From: MWBV01 sp964418095 | Lineage (GTDB): Archaea > Nanobdellota > Nanobdellia > Pacearchaeales > GW2011-AR1 | Direction: 5' to 3' | Assembly (NCBI GenBank): GCA_964418095.1 | Contig: CAYQKM010000005.1 | Location: forward strand, 1-62,277 | DNA: 62,277 nucleotides | Shown: positions 40,895 through 50,200 of the stretch, piece by piece | Numbering within the stretch: position 1 is the first letter of the stretch | How the letters are laid out: every line of letters begins with the position of its first letter | Notes under the pieces: model-generated | What the model saw: only the letters and a program-made list of their open reading frames with translations | The model's database searches: none | What the model was told of the DNA's origin: nothing | Made by a program: the position numbers and the translations under genes

Positions 40895-43282
40895 TTATTT
40901 ATCAATTTCTTTTTGCTGTTCTTCTTTTTTTTGTGCCCATTTTGAATTTGTGGGACATTGCGGATTAAAACAAAAAGTCCAGGGTCTTTTACCCTTAGAA
41001 AGACGAGTAAGCATAGGCCAATTACACTCTTCACATATTTTGTCTGACTTAGTTATGTTTCCATTTGGAGGGAGACTATAAGTATTTTTGCAATTAGGGT
41101 AGGCATTACAGCTAATAAAAAACCTTTTTGTTTTTTTTGAGTAATTTATTGATAGTTCCCCTTCTCCACACTTTGGGCATTTGATTATTGCATTTTCTTT
41201 TTTCTGCTGTTCTCTATACTCTATGTTTGCATTAACTAGTTCTTGTCCTATCTTATTTTTATTTTCTTCAAAATCATTGGAGATTTTAGTTATAGATACT
41301 TTAGCTTTTTCTATTATTTCTTGTTCTTTTTTTTCCTGTTTTATTTTATTATTCATTCTTTGAATATTTTCCATTTCTAATTCAAAACTTCTTGTTAGCT
41401 TTTCGTCAATTATAATTGGAGAGTATTTTCCTAAAGTGTTTATTAAAGATATTCCTAAGGGTGTTGCTTCTAAACTTTGTCCTTGAATATACCCTCTATC
41501 ATATAATGTTTCTAATACTGATGAGCGTGTTGCCTTTGTTCCAAGATTTCTCTTCTCTAATTCAGAAATTATTGATGCAGGAGAGTATCTTTTTGGAGGT
41601 TGTGTTTCTTTTTGTTCTGTTCTTGAATCAATTATCTCTGCTTTTCCATTTATCTCTGGTATTTCTTTTTCATTTAGTTTTGTTGGATAAATTTCCATCC
41701 AAGATTTTCTTGCTATTGATTGTCCTTTCTTAGAAAATACAAGTTCATTATAAATTGCTTTTACTGTTTTATTATCTATTAATGCATCCTCACAAAATAA
41801 ACTTAAAAACCTCTTTACAATTAATTTGTAAATTTTATCATCTTCACCTGAAAGTATTTGAGTATTTCCTGTTGGATAAATGGAAGGGTGTGCAGGATCA
41901 GTTTTACTTCCTTCAACAGGCTTTTCTCTTTTTATCAGTTTTTCAACTTTGAATTTTTTTGCTAAATTATTGAGTATTTCTTTATATCCTATTGAAGCAG
42001 GTAACTTTTGAGAAGAAGTTCTCGGATAAGAGATTAGCCCTGCAAGATAAAGTGATTGGGCTATTTGTAATGTTTTTGAGGGTGTTATCCCATATAGTTT
42101 GTATGCTTCTGTTTGAAGAGTAGTTAAATTAAATGGAGAAGGGGGTTGGACTTTTTCTTGTTTTTTAATTGTGCTAACATCTACTTCTTTTCCTTTTAAA
42201 TCTTTGAATTTATCAAGTTGAGTTTTATTAAATATGTCTTTTATATATTTCAATTCTATTTTATTTTTTTTATCTGTTATTGTTATGAAGACCTGCCAAT
42301 AAGGCTTTGGTTTAAATGCAGATATCTCTTTTTCTTTTTGAACAATTAAATTAAGTGTTGGTCCTTGCACTCTTCCTATTGACATTATTTTGAATTTCCC
42401 AGTTGTTTTTATTGAATTCATTAGTGCCCTTGAAAGATTTATACCATAAAACCAATCTAAATAATGACGTGCTTCTCCTGCAATTGCTTGCCCCCAATTA
42501 ATGTTTGGAAGCTTATTTTCATATGCTTGCTCAAGATCGCTTTTTGTAAGTGTTGAGAACTTCATACGAGATGCATCTTGTTGATTACAAATATATCTTA
42601 TAATATTTAATCCAATTACTTCTCCTTCTATATCATAGTCTGTTGCAACTGTTATTTTTGAAGACTCTTTTGCTAATTTAAGTATTGAATCATAATATCT
42701 TTTAGTAAAATCTCCTTTTCTTGCTAGGAAATTTGGTACCCAAGAAATGTCAAATGTAGGTATCTGATATCCTGAGTTTTTTTGTTTTAATGTGAATAAA
42801 TGCCCTACTGCACAAGCAACTAATATTTTTTGGTTATTTCTTTTAAGTTCATAATATGAGATTTTATTATGAATTTTTTGAGTAGGTGTTCCTAGTGCAC
42901 CTGCAATCTTTAATGCAGCCTGAGGTTTTTCAGTTATTATTAACTCATACCCGTTTTCTTTTAGTTTTATTTTTGGGTGTGAATATTCTTGAGCTTTTTT
43001 TGATCTTTTAACTTTCTTTTTTAATACTGTGAATTTTTCTACTTTTTCTATTTGCTTTTTAGAGGGTTTTTTATATTGTTTTTCAATTGCACCTTGAATA
43101 ACTACTTCTTTTGGAGTTGTTTTAACTTTTTTTTCTGTTATATTTTTTAGAATGTCTTCTTTAGATAGAGGTTTTTTTATCTCTTTTTCAGTTGCATATT
43201 TTAAATTTGACTTATTAACTCTGAAATCTCCTTCTGCAGCTAATTCTTCTCTTGTCTTTTCTTTTTTCTTTTTTATTACCAT
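40895..43282 (-). CDS. topA: DNA topoisomerase I, type IA
   Basis: Topoisomerase I relaxes negative supercoils by transient cleavage of one strand. The 795-residue protein has a lysine-rich N-terminal extension of about 110 residues, a TOPRIM domain starting YELIITEKPQAALKIAGALG with the acidic ATDYDIEGE motif, the active-site tyrosine in GLISYPRTSS (about residue 420), and C-terminal zinc fingers (CPKCGEGE, CEECNWP). The extension is unusual, since most archaeal enzymes begin near the TOPRIM. It converges with NreA. Confidence 0.93.
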   Translation of the reverse strand: MVIKKKKEKTREELAAEGDFRVNKSNLKYATEKEIKKPLSKEDILKNITEKKVKTTPKEVVIQGAIEKQYKKPSKKQIEKVEKFTVLKKKVKRSKKAQEYSHPKIKLKENGYELIITEKPQAALKIAGALGTPTQKIHNKISYYELKRNNQKILVACAVGHLFTLKQKNSGYQIPTFDISWVPNFLARKGDFTKRYYDSILKLAKESSKITVATDYDIEGEVIGLNIIRYICNQQDASRMKFSTLTKSDLEQAYENKLPNINWGQAIAGEARHYLDWFYGINLSRALMNSIKTTGKFKIMSIGRVQGPTLNLIVQKEKEISAFKPKPYWQVFITITDKKNKIELKYIKDIFNKTQLDKFKDLKGKEVDVSTIKKQEKVQPPSPFNLTTLQTEAYKLYGITPSKTLQIAQSLYLAGLISYPRTSSQKLPASIGYKEILNNLAKKFKVEKLIKREKPVEGSKTDPAHPSIYPTGNTQILSGEDDKIYKLIVKRFLSLFCEDALIDNKTVKAIYNELVFSKKGQSIARKSWMEIYPTKLNEKEIPEINGKAEIIDSRTEQKETQPPKRYSPASIISELEKRNLGTKATRSSVLETLYDRGYIQGQSLEATPLGISLINTLGKYSPIIIDEKLTRSFELEMENIQRMNNKIKQEKKEQEIIEKAKVSITKISNDFEENKNKIGQELVNANIEYREQQKKENAIIKCPKCGEGELSINYSKKTKRFFISCNAYPNCKNTYSLPPNGNITKSDKICEECNWPMLTRLSKGKRPWTFCFNPQCPTNSKWAQKKEEQQKEIDK

Positions 43283-43460
43283 TTTTATTTTTCTACTTCT
43301 TTTAAAGTGTTTCTTGTCTTTTTATAAATTTTGTCTTTCTAAGGTTTATAGATTGGGTTAATTATAAATAAGAAATATTTTTATTTAATTTTTTTAAAGC
43401 TTATTTTATTTAATATTATTTGTTTGATTTAAATTATTTTATTTAAATTTAAAGTGTTAT

Positions 43461-44111
43461 TTAGATTTCAAATATTTTGGGTTTTCTTCCAACATGAATC
43501 ACTTTTGTTTTTCCTATTTTTTCTTGAAGCCCTCCTGCTTCGTGAATGTGTGCAGAAATTAAAACATCTGGTTTAAATTCTTTTATTGCTTTTCTTACTG
43601 CCTTTGAACCTGGAAATCCAGAGAATTCTGCAATACTCCCTCTTGGATGAGCGTGAGTTACCATGATTTTTTTACTTAAGTCCTTTATCTTTTCATTTCC
43701 TTTTTTTAATGTTTTGAAAATTTCTTCATCTTCTACTGAAAATGGTCCTGTTGAAGAATCATACCCAGAACCAAATATTCCTAAATCTCCTCTTTTGATA
43801 GAGTAACCATGCACATGCCTTGTTCTTTCATATGCTTGGGTTAGTGACTTGATTGTTGCCATTGATTCATGATTTCCTGGAATTAATATGACTTCTTTTT
43901 TTCTTTTTACAAATGGTTTAATTAAATTCTTAGTTGATCTTTCAAGTAAAGTTATATCTCCTGCAAGTATTACGAAATCAACATTTTCATTTTTAGCTTT
44001 TCTTGCTAACTTCTCAACAAACTTGCTATCTCCATGTATATCTCCTACTGCAAGTATTTTTGTTTTATCTTTATTTTTATTTTCTTTTTTAATTTTAGAC
44101 TTATCTTTCAT
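43461..44111 (-). CDS. metallophosphoesterase (calcineurin-like)
   Basis: The 216-residue protein has the two-metal phosphoesterase motifs in order: ILAVGDIHGDSKF (about 19-31), VILAGDITLL (about 52), LIPGNHESM (about 76), THAHPRG (about 148) and SAHIHEAGG (about 186). The spacing fits small YfcE/Icc-like enzymes, but the substrate cannot be told. The first 18 residues are a Lys-rich extension. The 177 nt between this gene and topA hold only AT-rich sequence in which I see nothing. Confidence 0.88.
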   Translation of the reverse strand: MKDKSKIKKENKNKDKTKILAVGDIHGDSKFVEKLARKAKNENVDFVILAGDITLLERSTKNLIKPFVKRKKEVILIPGNHESMATIKSLTQAYERTRHVHGYSIKRGDLGIFGSGYDSSTGPFSVEDEEIFKTLKKGNEKIKDLSKKIMVTHAHPRGSIAEFSGFPGSKAVRKAIKEFKPDVLISAHIHEAGGLQEKIGKTKVIHVGRKPKIFEI

Positions 44112-44294
44112 GGTACTTTAAAACAAAATTAGTTAATAAGAGTTTTTATTTAAGAATTCTTTAATCTTTTTGGCTTAAATTCCATTGATTTTCACTAAAT
44201 TATTGTAGTAACTATCTCCCGATATATATTTTACAAAACATTTAAAAGGATACTATTGTCTGAATATATACTTTAAATAAAACACCTCTGTAAA

Positions 44295-44573
44295 ATGGAA
44301 CAAGAAAAAAAAGACAATTTTGATATTTTTTTCAGAAGAAAGCCAGCTTTGATGCTTGTTTCTTTGAAAAAGAATACTCGAATGAGGTACGGTAGTATTT
44401 TGGCTAAAGAAGTAGATTGTACTTATAGCCATGCAGTGAAAATTTTGCAGACTTTAGAAGAACTTAAGTTAGTTGATTTCGAAAAAAAGGGGCGAATTAA
44501 AATAATAAAACTAACTAAGAAAGGAATTGAAGTCGCAGAAGCTATTGAAAACATTCAAAAGCTAATAAGATAA
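44295..44573 (+). CDS. winged-helix transcriptional regulator
   Basis: The 92-residue protein is a compact winged helix. The segment MRYGSILAKEVDCTYSHAVKILQTLEELKLV (about 29-59) holds the helix-turn-helix and recognition helix; the wing is FEKKGRIKIIKLTKKG. It resembles MarR/ArsR-type archaeal regulators, with no ligand-binding domain. A TATA-like ACTTTAAATAAA lies about 25 nt upstream. Its targets are unknown. Confidence 0.75.
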   Translation: MEQEKKDNFDIFFRRKPALMLVSLKKNTRMRYGSILAKEVDCTYSHAVKILQTLEELKLVDFEKKGRIKIIKLTKKGIEVAEAIENIQKLIR

Positions 44574-44681
44574 TCTTGCAGTGAGGTGATTACTAACTGC
44601 CCCATTTAAGGATAGAAGGACATAATTAATTGTATTTGAAATATTAGTAATTTTTATTAACTCTGTTTATTTTTTTTAGTT

Positions 44682-45020
44682 ATGTCTAGCAACAAATACA
44701 AAGGAATAAAGTTCCCTCCACTGACTTCTAATGAAATAGAAGAAAAATACAAAGAATCTCAAGAAGAAATGCAAGAAGTTTTAGAATGGAAAAAAGAAGA
44801 AGAAGCGAGATTAAATAATAAAAATTCAAAACCTCAAGCTGTGAGTGCTGCTAAAAGAGCCCTTGTAAAGATTGAGAGAAGAATAAATACTGTTAATGGA
44901 AATTTAATTTACTGGAAATTGAGGAAAGAAGGAAAAACTCATTTTTATGCAAACCTTGAGAGAAATGAGTATTGGGATAAATTAGGAAAGGGCAATGAAA
45001 AAGAAATAGAAGACGATTAA
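44682..45020 (+). CDS. hypothetical charged helical protein, 112 residues
   Basis: I do not recognise this protein. It is Lys/Glu-rich and mostly helical (EEKYKESQEEMQEVLEWKKEEEAR, KRALVKIERRINTVNG), possibly a coiled coil. It ends in an acidic tail. No cysteine or catalytic motif is seen. It is the last gene before the tRNA-Lys repeat region. The 108 nt before its start contain no clear promoter. Confidence 0.6.
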   Translation: MSSNKYKGIKFPPLTSNEIEEKYKESQEEMQEVLEWKKEEEARLNNKNSKPQAVSAAKRALVKIERRINTVNGNLIYWKLRKEGKTHFYANLERNEYWDKLGKGNEKEIEDD

Positions 45021-45113
45021 GAAGTTTTTTAAATAAATTATCTCTTTTATTTTCATTAATATTGTGTATTAGATTAGTTGGAGTTCAAGAGAACAAACCA
45101 AATTGATTAAAAG

Positions 45114-45413
45114 AATAAAGACAATAATGACTCCGTAGCTCACGGGGTTCTTTAGGAAAGAACCTACGATGGTAGAAATGTTTAAAGCATTTATTCGCTA
45201 CGAAGCAGCTAATAAAAAATAAAGACAATAATGACTCCGTAGCTCACGGGGTTCTTTAGGAAAGAACCTACGNNNNNNNNNNNNNNNNNNNNNNNNNNNN
45301 NNNNNNNNNNNNNNNNNNNNNNNNNNNNNNNNNNNNNNNNNNNNNNNNNNNNNNNNNNNNNNNNNNNNNNNNTATTCGCTACGAAGCAGCTAATAAAAAA
45401 TAAAGACAATAAT
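45114..45413 (+). repeat. tandem 104-bp repeat carrying the 5' end of tRNA-Lys
   Basis: One complete unit (45114-45217), the first 55 bp of a second (45218-45272) and the last 26 bp of a unit after the gap (45373-45398) are present. Each unit begins with the upstream flank and first 14 nt of the adjacent tRNA-Lys gene (GACTCCGTAGCTCA). It then departs into sequence not in the tRNA. Unit 1 can fold as a three-way junction: CGTAGC 45134-45139 with GCTACG 45197-45202, GGTTCTTT/AAAGAACC at 45146-45164, and AAATG/CATTT at 45176-45192. The 100 N hide an unknown number of units. This accounts for the gene-free stretch 45021-45413. Confidence 0.85.
45273..45372. other. 100-base assembly gap inside the repeat array
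   Basis: Exactly 100 N, the usual placeholder for a gap of unknown length, interrupt the repeat. The flanks are 55 bp and 26 bp of the same 104-bp unit, so the minimum missing sequence is 23 bp, plus any whole number of further units. Confidence 0.97.
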
Positions 45414-45507
45414 GACTCCGTAGCTCAGCCTGGTTAGAGCACTAGACTCTTAGTCTTGAAAAAGAACAGAAATCTAGGTGTCGCGGGTTCAAATCCCGTC
45501 GGGGTCA
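45414..45507 (+). tRNA. tRNA-Lys (CTT) with a 19-nt intron
   Basis: The acceptor arm is GACTCCG/CGGGGTC with one wobble, the D arm GCTC/GAGC, the anticodon arm CTAGA/TCTAG, the T arm GCGGG/CCCGT with TTCAAAT, and discriminator A. The anticodon loop becomes CTCTTAA when a 19-nt intron at 45453-45471 is removed, at the canonical archaeal position between 37 and 38. The intron can form TCTT/AAGA capped by GAAA. The mature length is 75 nt and no CCA is encoded. Confidence 0.93.
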
Positions 45508-45527
45508 TTTTTAATTATAAACTATTT

Positions 45528-45833
45528 TTATCTATACTCTCTCCAAGTGTTATTACACTTTGTACATTTGAAGAATTTTGTCTCAGCTTCATCTCCTGCG
45601 CGAGTTTGACTTGTCCAAAAATAAGCCTTATCATTTCCACATTTTTTACATTTTTCAACAACTATTGGAAGAGTGTTAATTTCTTTTTTTATCACAACAA
45701 CTTTACTTTTTTCATCAATTTTTTCAGAACTTTTTATTTTTATTTTTTCTTTTGTAGAATAATTGCATCTTGCACAACCATAGTTTTTTCGTTTCTGCAC
45801 TAAAACTGCTCCACACTTAGGACAAAATTCCAT
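45528..45833 (-). CDS. tfs: transcript cleavage factor TFS (RNA polymerase subunit M-like)
   Basis: TFS rescues backtracked RNA polymerase by stimulating RNA cleavage. The 101-residue protein has an N-terminal zinc ribbon (CPKCG, CARC) and a C-terminal zinc ribbon (CKKCGNDKAYFW, CTKCNNTWREYR). The acidic TRAGDEAETKFFKC loop inserts into the polymerase active site and is intact. The length is normal. It converges with tRNA-Lys. Confidence 0.95.
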   Translation of the reverse strand: MEFCPKCGAVLVQKRKNYGCARCNYSTKEKIKIKSSEKIDEKSKVVVIKKEINTLPIVVEKCKKCGNDKAYFWTSQTRAGDEAETKFFKCTKCNNTWREYR

Positions 45834-45894
45834 TATATCTTTATTCTCCTTTAACTTTAATTTTTAGATTTAATCTGTTTATAAAGTTTCTCAT

Positions 45895-46545
45895 TTACCT
45901 CTCAATACAGCCTCCTTTTTCCGACACCTTTTTAGAGTTCTCATAAAATATTAATTTAGCCCAGCCAATTGAGGGTAGTAAATTTACTGTCGCTCTTCCT
46001 ATTATTTGTTCCTCACTTATTTTTTGCTCAAACATAAATTGTTCATAATTATTGTCTCCTATTGTTGAGAAAAAATATTTCCCGTCTTCAATTTTTATAC
46101 TTATAATTCTATGAATAATGGGGTTTCTTTGATATGCACTAAATACTATTATATCTCCTACTTTGAGATTTTCTGGTTTAACTCCTACAATGAAAACTAT
46201 ATCTCCTTTGTTAAATCCTCTTTTTAGATTAAATTTTTTAAAATCCTCTTTATTTATATTATATTCAGAATATTTTACTTCGTGCCTATCCCACCAGCTA
46301 TCAAAATCACTAAAAATATTTCCTTTATGATACATACTACAAGATTCTACTATTGCTAAAGGAAGAGATGTCCCTGTTGTTAAGCTCAGCAATGGAAAAA
46401 ATACAAATTTAATGATTACAAAAATAAATACAAATGAAATTAGCCAGCCTTTAAAACTATCATCTTTCCAGACTATTTCCCAGAATTTTTTAAAAAAGTT
46501 TTTGTTTTCCTTATTTTTTTGGGATTTGTTTTCACCTCTACTCAT
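45895..46545 (-). CDS. signal peptidase I, archaeal/ER type
   Basis: The 216-residue membrane protease removes signal peptides of secreted proteins. After a charged N-terminus there is a membrane helix at about 34-52. The catalytic Ser is in ESCSMYHKG (Ser70) and the basic residue is His145 in PIIHRII, as in the ER-type rather than the bacterial Lys type. An Asp lies in STIGDNN (Asp164). The usual SGSM has become SCSM. This enzyme would process the secreted cysteine-rich proteins of the window. A spacer of about 50-70 residues between Ser and His is larger than in many archaeal forms. Confidence 0.88.
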   Translation of the reverse strand: MSRGENKSQKNKENKNFFKKFWEIVWKDDSFKGWLISFVFIFVIIKFVFFPLLSLTTGTSLPLAIVESCSMYHKGNIFSDFDSWWDRHEVKYSEYNINKEDFKKFNLKRGFNKGDIVFIVGVKPENLKVGDIIVFSAYQRNPIIHRIISIKIEDGKYFFSTIGDNNYEQFMFEQKISEEQIIGRATVNLLPSIGWAKLIFYENSKKVSEKGGCIER

Positions 46546-46695
46546 TAGGTTAAGTGCAAACCAGAGTTTTTAAAATATTAGTTAAGTCCATTTGATTGTT
46601 TAATCTGTAATATATTTTTTTATTTAGAAACATTTAAATAGTGTATATTTATATGTGTATACATAAGGTATATACAAAACCTCTTTTCAACCCAT

Positions 46696-46728
46696 GCCAC
46701 TCTCAAGGTAAAACCTTGAGTAAGTGGC
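46696..46728 (+). promoter_or_regulatory. long hairpin upstream of the AbrB-like/Cdc48 operon
   Basis: GCCACTCTCAAGG pairs with CCTTGAG-TA-AGTGGC around a 5-nt loop, forming 13 base pairs with a 2-nt bulge. It ends 27 nt before the ATG of the zinc-ribbon/AbrB gene. It is GC-richer than its surroundings. As DNA it could be an operator dyad for the AbrB-like product, and as RNA a leader structure controlling the operon. Confidence 0.6.
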
Positions 46729-46755
46729 TCATAATCTATCAATAAAACAACCAAA

Positions 46756-47247
46756 ATGACAAACGATATATTTGATAACCCTATTTTGTGCAGAAAGTGT
46801 GGAAAAAAAATGCAAAAAATAAAATTCATAAAGAATGGATTTATTTTAAGAGGAGTTATTTGTCCAAATGAATCATGCAAAGAAAGAATTATCCATCCTG
46901 TTGATGAGCAAGAGTACAACAAATTTATAAATCTAAAAAACAAGGAATTCAAAGTTAAAATGAGATTAGTAGGAAATAGTTATGCTGTTTCAATACCTAA
47001 GGAAATTGTCTCTTTTATGAATGACCAAGAAAAAATTATGGACGAAATGGTAAAGTTATGTTTTGAAGATTTTGGAAGAGTTACACTGAATTTTTCAAAT
47101 CCTCCAGAAAAAAATTCAAGAGTCATTAGTTCAAGAGAGTATAAAGTAATTAAGAATAATAAGCCTGTCTTACACACTAAGCAGTTTTATGACTCAAAAA
47201 ACCCGCAAAATAATAAAGAAATTATAATAAAGGAAGAAGATGAATAG
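46756..47247 (+). CDS. zinc-ribbon/AbrB-like regulator
   Basis: The 163-residue protein starts with a zinc ribbon (CRKCGKKM at 13-20, CPNESCKE near 36). An AbrB/SpoVT-type swapped-hairpin segment follows (VKMRLVGNSYAVSIPKEIVSFM, about 70-91), the DNA-binding fold of AbrB and antitoxin-like regulators. The charged tail (about 118-163) is probably disordered. Its 3' end overlaps the start of the Cdc48 gene by 8 nt, so the two are translationally coupled, and a hairpin lies in front of it. Autoregulation of the operon is plausible. Confidence 0.7.
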   Translation: MTNDIFDNPILCRKCGKKMQKIKFIKNGFILRGVICPNESCKERIIHPVDEQEYNKFINLKNKEFKVKMRLVGNSYAVSIPKEIVSFMNDQEKIMDEMVKLCFEDFGRVTLNFSNPPEKNSRVISSREYKVIKNNKPVLHTKQFYDSKNPQNNKEIIIKEEDE

Positions 47248-50200
47248 TAAAATGAACAAAAAAACAATTCAACTTAAAGTGCTTGAAGCTTTGCAAGATG
47301 ATGCGTATAAAGGAATAGCAAGAATAGATGCAGAAATTATGAAAGAATTAGATTTGAAAAGAGGAGATGTTATAACAATTAAAGGAAATAGAGAAACTGT
47401 TGCAATAGTTGATAGATCTTATCCAGCAGATGTTGGTGAAGGAATAATTAGAATTGATGGTATTCAGAGAAGAAATGCTAAAACAGGAATTGGAGAAGTT
47501 GTTTTTATTTCTAAAGCTGAAATAAAAGAAGCAAAAAAAATAATGATTGCACCTGCTCAAAAAGGAATAATGGTTCAAGGAGATCCTCAAGGATTAAGAA
47601 ATGGATTGCTTGGGAGAACAGTTATTAAAGGAGATATTGTTGTGCTTGGCGGAGTTCAAAGAAGAAGAGATTTGATGTCTGAAGAGTTTGGAGATTTAGA
47701 GGATATTTTTGGAAACTTAAATGGATTGTTTGGAGGAATGGGATTAGGCAACCTCGGAGGAAAAATTTCTCAGATTAAATTTTTAGTTGTTAATGTAAAT
47801 CCAAATCAACCAGTAAGGATTACTGAAAACACTGAAGTGACTTTAAATTCTAAAGCAGTTGAGGTAAGTGAAGAAAATATTCCTGAAATAAACTATGAAG
47901 ATATTGGGGGATTAGGAGATGAGATAAAAAAGATAAGAGAGATGGTTGAAATTCCTATGAAACGCCCTGAAATTTTTGAGAGGTTAGGTATAGAACCTCC
48001 AAAAGGAGTGCTTTTACATGGACCTCCCGGAACAGGAAAGACTTTACTTGCAAAAGCAGTAGCAAATGAATCAGAAGCAAATTTCATTTTACTTAATGGT
48101 CCAGAAATAATGTCTAAATTCTATGGGGAATCTGAGAAAAAGATAAGGGATATTTTTGAAGAAGCTGAAAAAACAGCACCAACGATTATATTTATAGATG
48201 AGATAGATGCAATTGCTCCTAAAAGAGAAGATGTCCAGGGAGAAGTTGAGAGAAGAGTTGTTTCGCAAATATTAACAATGATGGATGGACTTAAATCTCG
48301 TGGAAAAGTTATTGTTATTGGTGCAACAAATAGGGTTAATGCACTTGATCCTGCATTAAGAAGACCAGGGAGATTTGATAGAGAAATTGAAGTTGGAGTT
48401 CCAAGTAAAGATGGAAGACTACAAATTTTAAAAATCCACACAAGGGGCATGCCTTTGACTAAATCAGTTAAATTAGATGAATTAGCCTCTTCAACTCATG
48501 GCTTTGTAGGAGCAGATTTAGAAGCTTTAGCAAAAGAGGCTGCAATGAATGTTCTTAGAAAATATTTGCCTCAAATGAAATTAGATGGTGAAGAGCCAAT
48601 TCCAAAAGAGGTTTTGGAAAAATTAGTTATAACTCATGATGATTTTACTGATGCTCTTAAGGTTGTAAGACCGAGTGCTATGAGAGAGGTTTTAGTTGAA
48701 ACACCTAATGTTAATTGGGAAGATGTTGGTGGATTAGATAAGATTAAACAAGAACTAAAAGAGGCTGTTGAATGGCCAATGAAATACCCTGAAAGCTTCT
48801 TAAGAATGGGTATAAGACCTTCAAGAGGAATTTTATTATATGGACCTCCTGGAACAGGAAAAACTCTGCTTGCAAAAGCTGTTGCAAAAGAATCAGAAGC
48901 TAATTTTATACAAGTTAAAGGACCTTCTTTGTTAAGCATGTGGGTAGGAAAATCCCTTCCCTATGATGAAAAAATTCTTGTTAAAGACAGCGGGAAAATA
49001 AAAAGAATGAAGATAGGGGATATTGTTGAGAAAAAACTCGATGTCCAGGTTCTTGCATTTGATAGAGATAAGAGGATAAGGTTTTCAAAAGTGACTGATT
49101 TTATAAAACATAAGCTTGAAACATCTAAACTAATGGAAGTAACTACAAGAACAGGAAGAAAAATAAGAGTTACAGATAACCATTCATTGTTTTCGTTTGT
49201 AAATGGACGTATAATAGATGTTCCTACAAATCAATTAATTCCAAATGAAAGTTATATTGCAATACCAAAGAATATTAATCTCCCTAGGGAGAGTCTAAAG
49301 GAGATTAACGTGTATAATTATTTTAAGGATAACCCTGATATTTTTGTATCTAATATTAAAGATTATCTTATTAGGGCGAAAAAAATCCTTGGTTTAGATA
49401 AAACCGCAAAAATTTTGAATACTTCTAAGAAATACCTTGCAGATATAATTTCTAAAGATATGCCTGTCAGAATAACAAATTTTGATAAACTTATTAATGA
49501 GGCAAGATTATCCATAAGATTTAATGAGATTAACATAAAACTAAAAGGGAGCACACATGAATATTCTGCACTGTTGAAAATCAACAAGGATTTCTGGAGG
49601 CTTTTGGGGTTGTGGATAGCTGAAGGAGATTTTAATAGTTCAACAGTAAGGATTCATAATCAGAACCCTGAAATACGCGAAGACATAAAGAGAATATGCT
49701 CGGATTATGGATTTAAAATCTCTGAGACAGAGTCATCCCTTGTCATTAACTCATCATTCCTGGAAATGGTTTTCAGAAAAGTGTTTGATTTAAAGGACAG
49801 GGCAAAAAACAAAACATTACCTGAATTGTCTTTTATCCTTGATAAAGAAAGTAAAGCTAATCTTCTTAAAGGTTATTTTAGTGGAGATGGCTCAATATAT
49901 AAAGCAGAGAGAGGAAAATTCAAGATAGAAGCATCAACAATAAGCAGAGATCTTGCAGATGACTTATTATATATGCTGCTTGATTTTGGAATTGTTGCAA
50001 CATGCTACACAAAAAAACTGGAAAATTATGAAAATGATATTTTTAGAATAAGCATTTTAGGAGTTAAGAATTTTGAAAAATTCATGGAAATAGGCTTTGT
50101 GGATAATATAAGAAATAAGAGAATTTTGCAGTATATAATTTCCAGAAAATGGGCAAGATCAGAATTAATCCCTTTGAGCGGAGAGCTTTATGAACTTGCT

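Noticed and set aside
43284..43460. A non-coding RNA or origin in the very AT-rich gap after topA.
   Set aside because: The sequence is plain T/A-rich runs without repeats, hairpins or ORB-like motifs. An origin is not supported.
45209..45409. An open frame on the reverse strand across the gap.
   Set aside because: Most of it is unknown sequence (N), and the rest is the tRNA-derived repeat read antisense.
45114..45413. A CRISPR array or repeat-spacer structure.
   Set aside because: The repeated unit is contiguous, with no unique spacers, and it includes tRNA sequence. No cas genes are present.
46620..46952. A reverse-strand frame of 110 codons at the AbrB-like gene.
   Set aside because: It is antisense to the zinc-ribbon/AbrB coding sequence and covers the promoter hairpin; the residue composition is unlikely for a protein.
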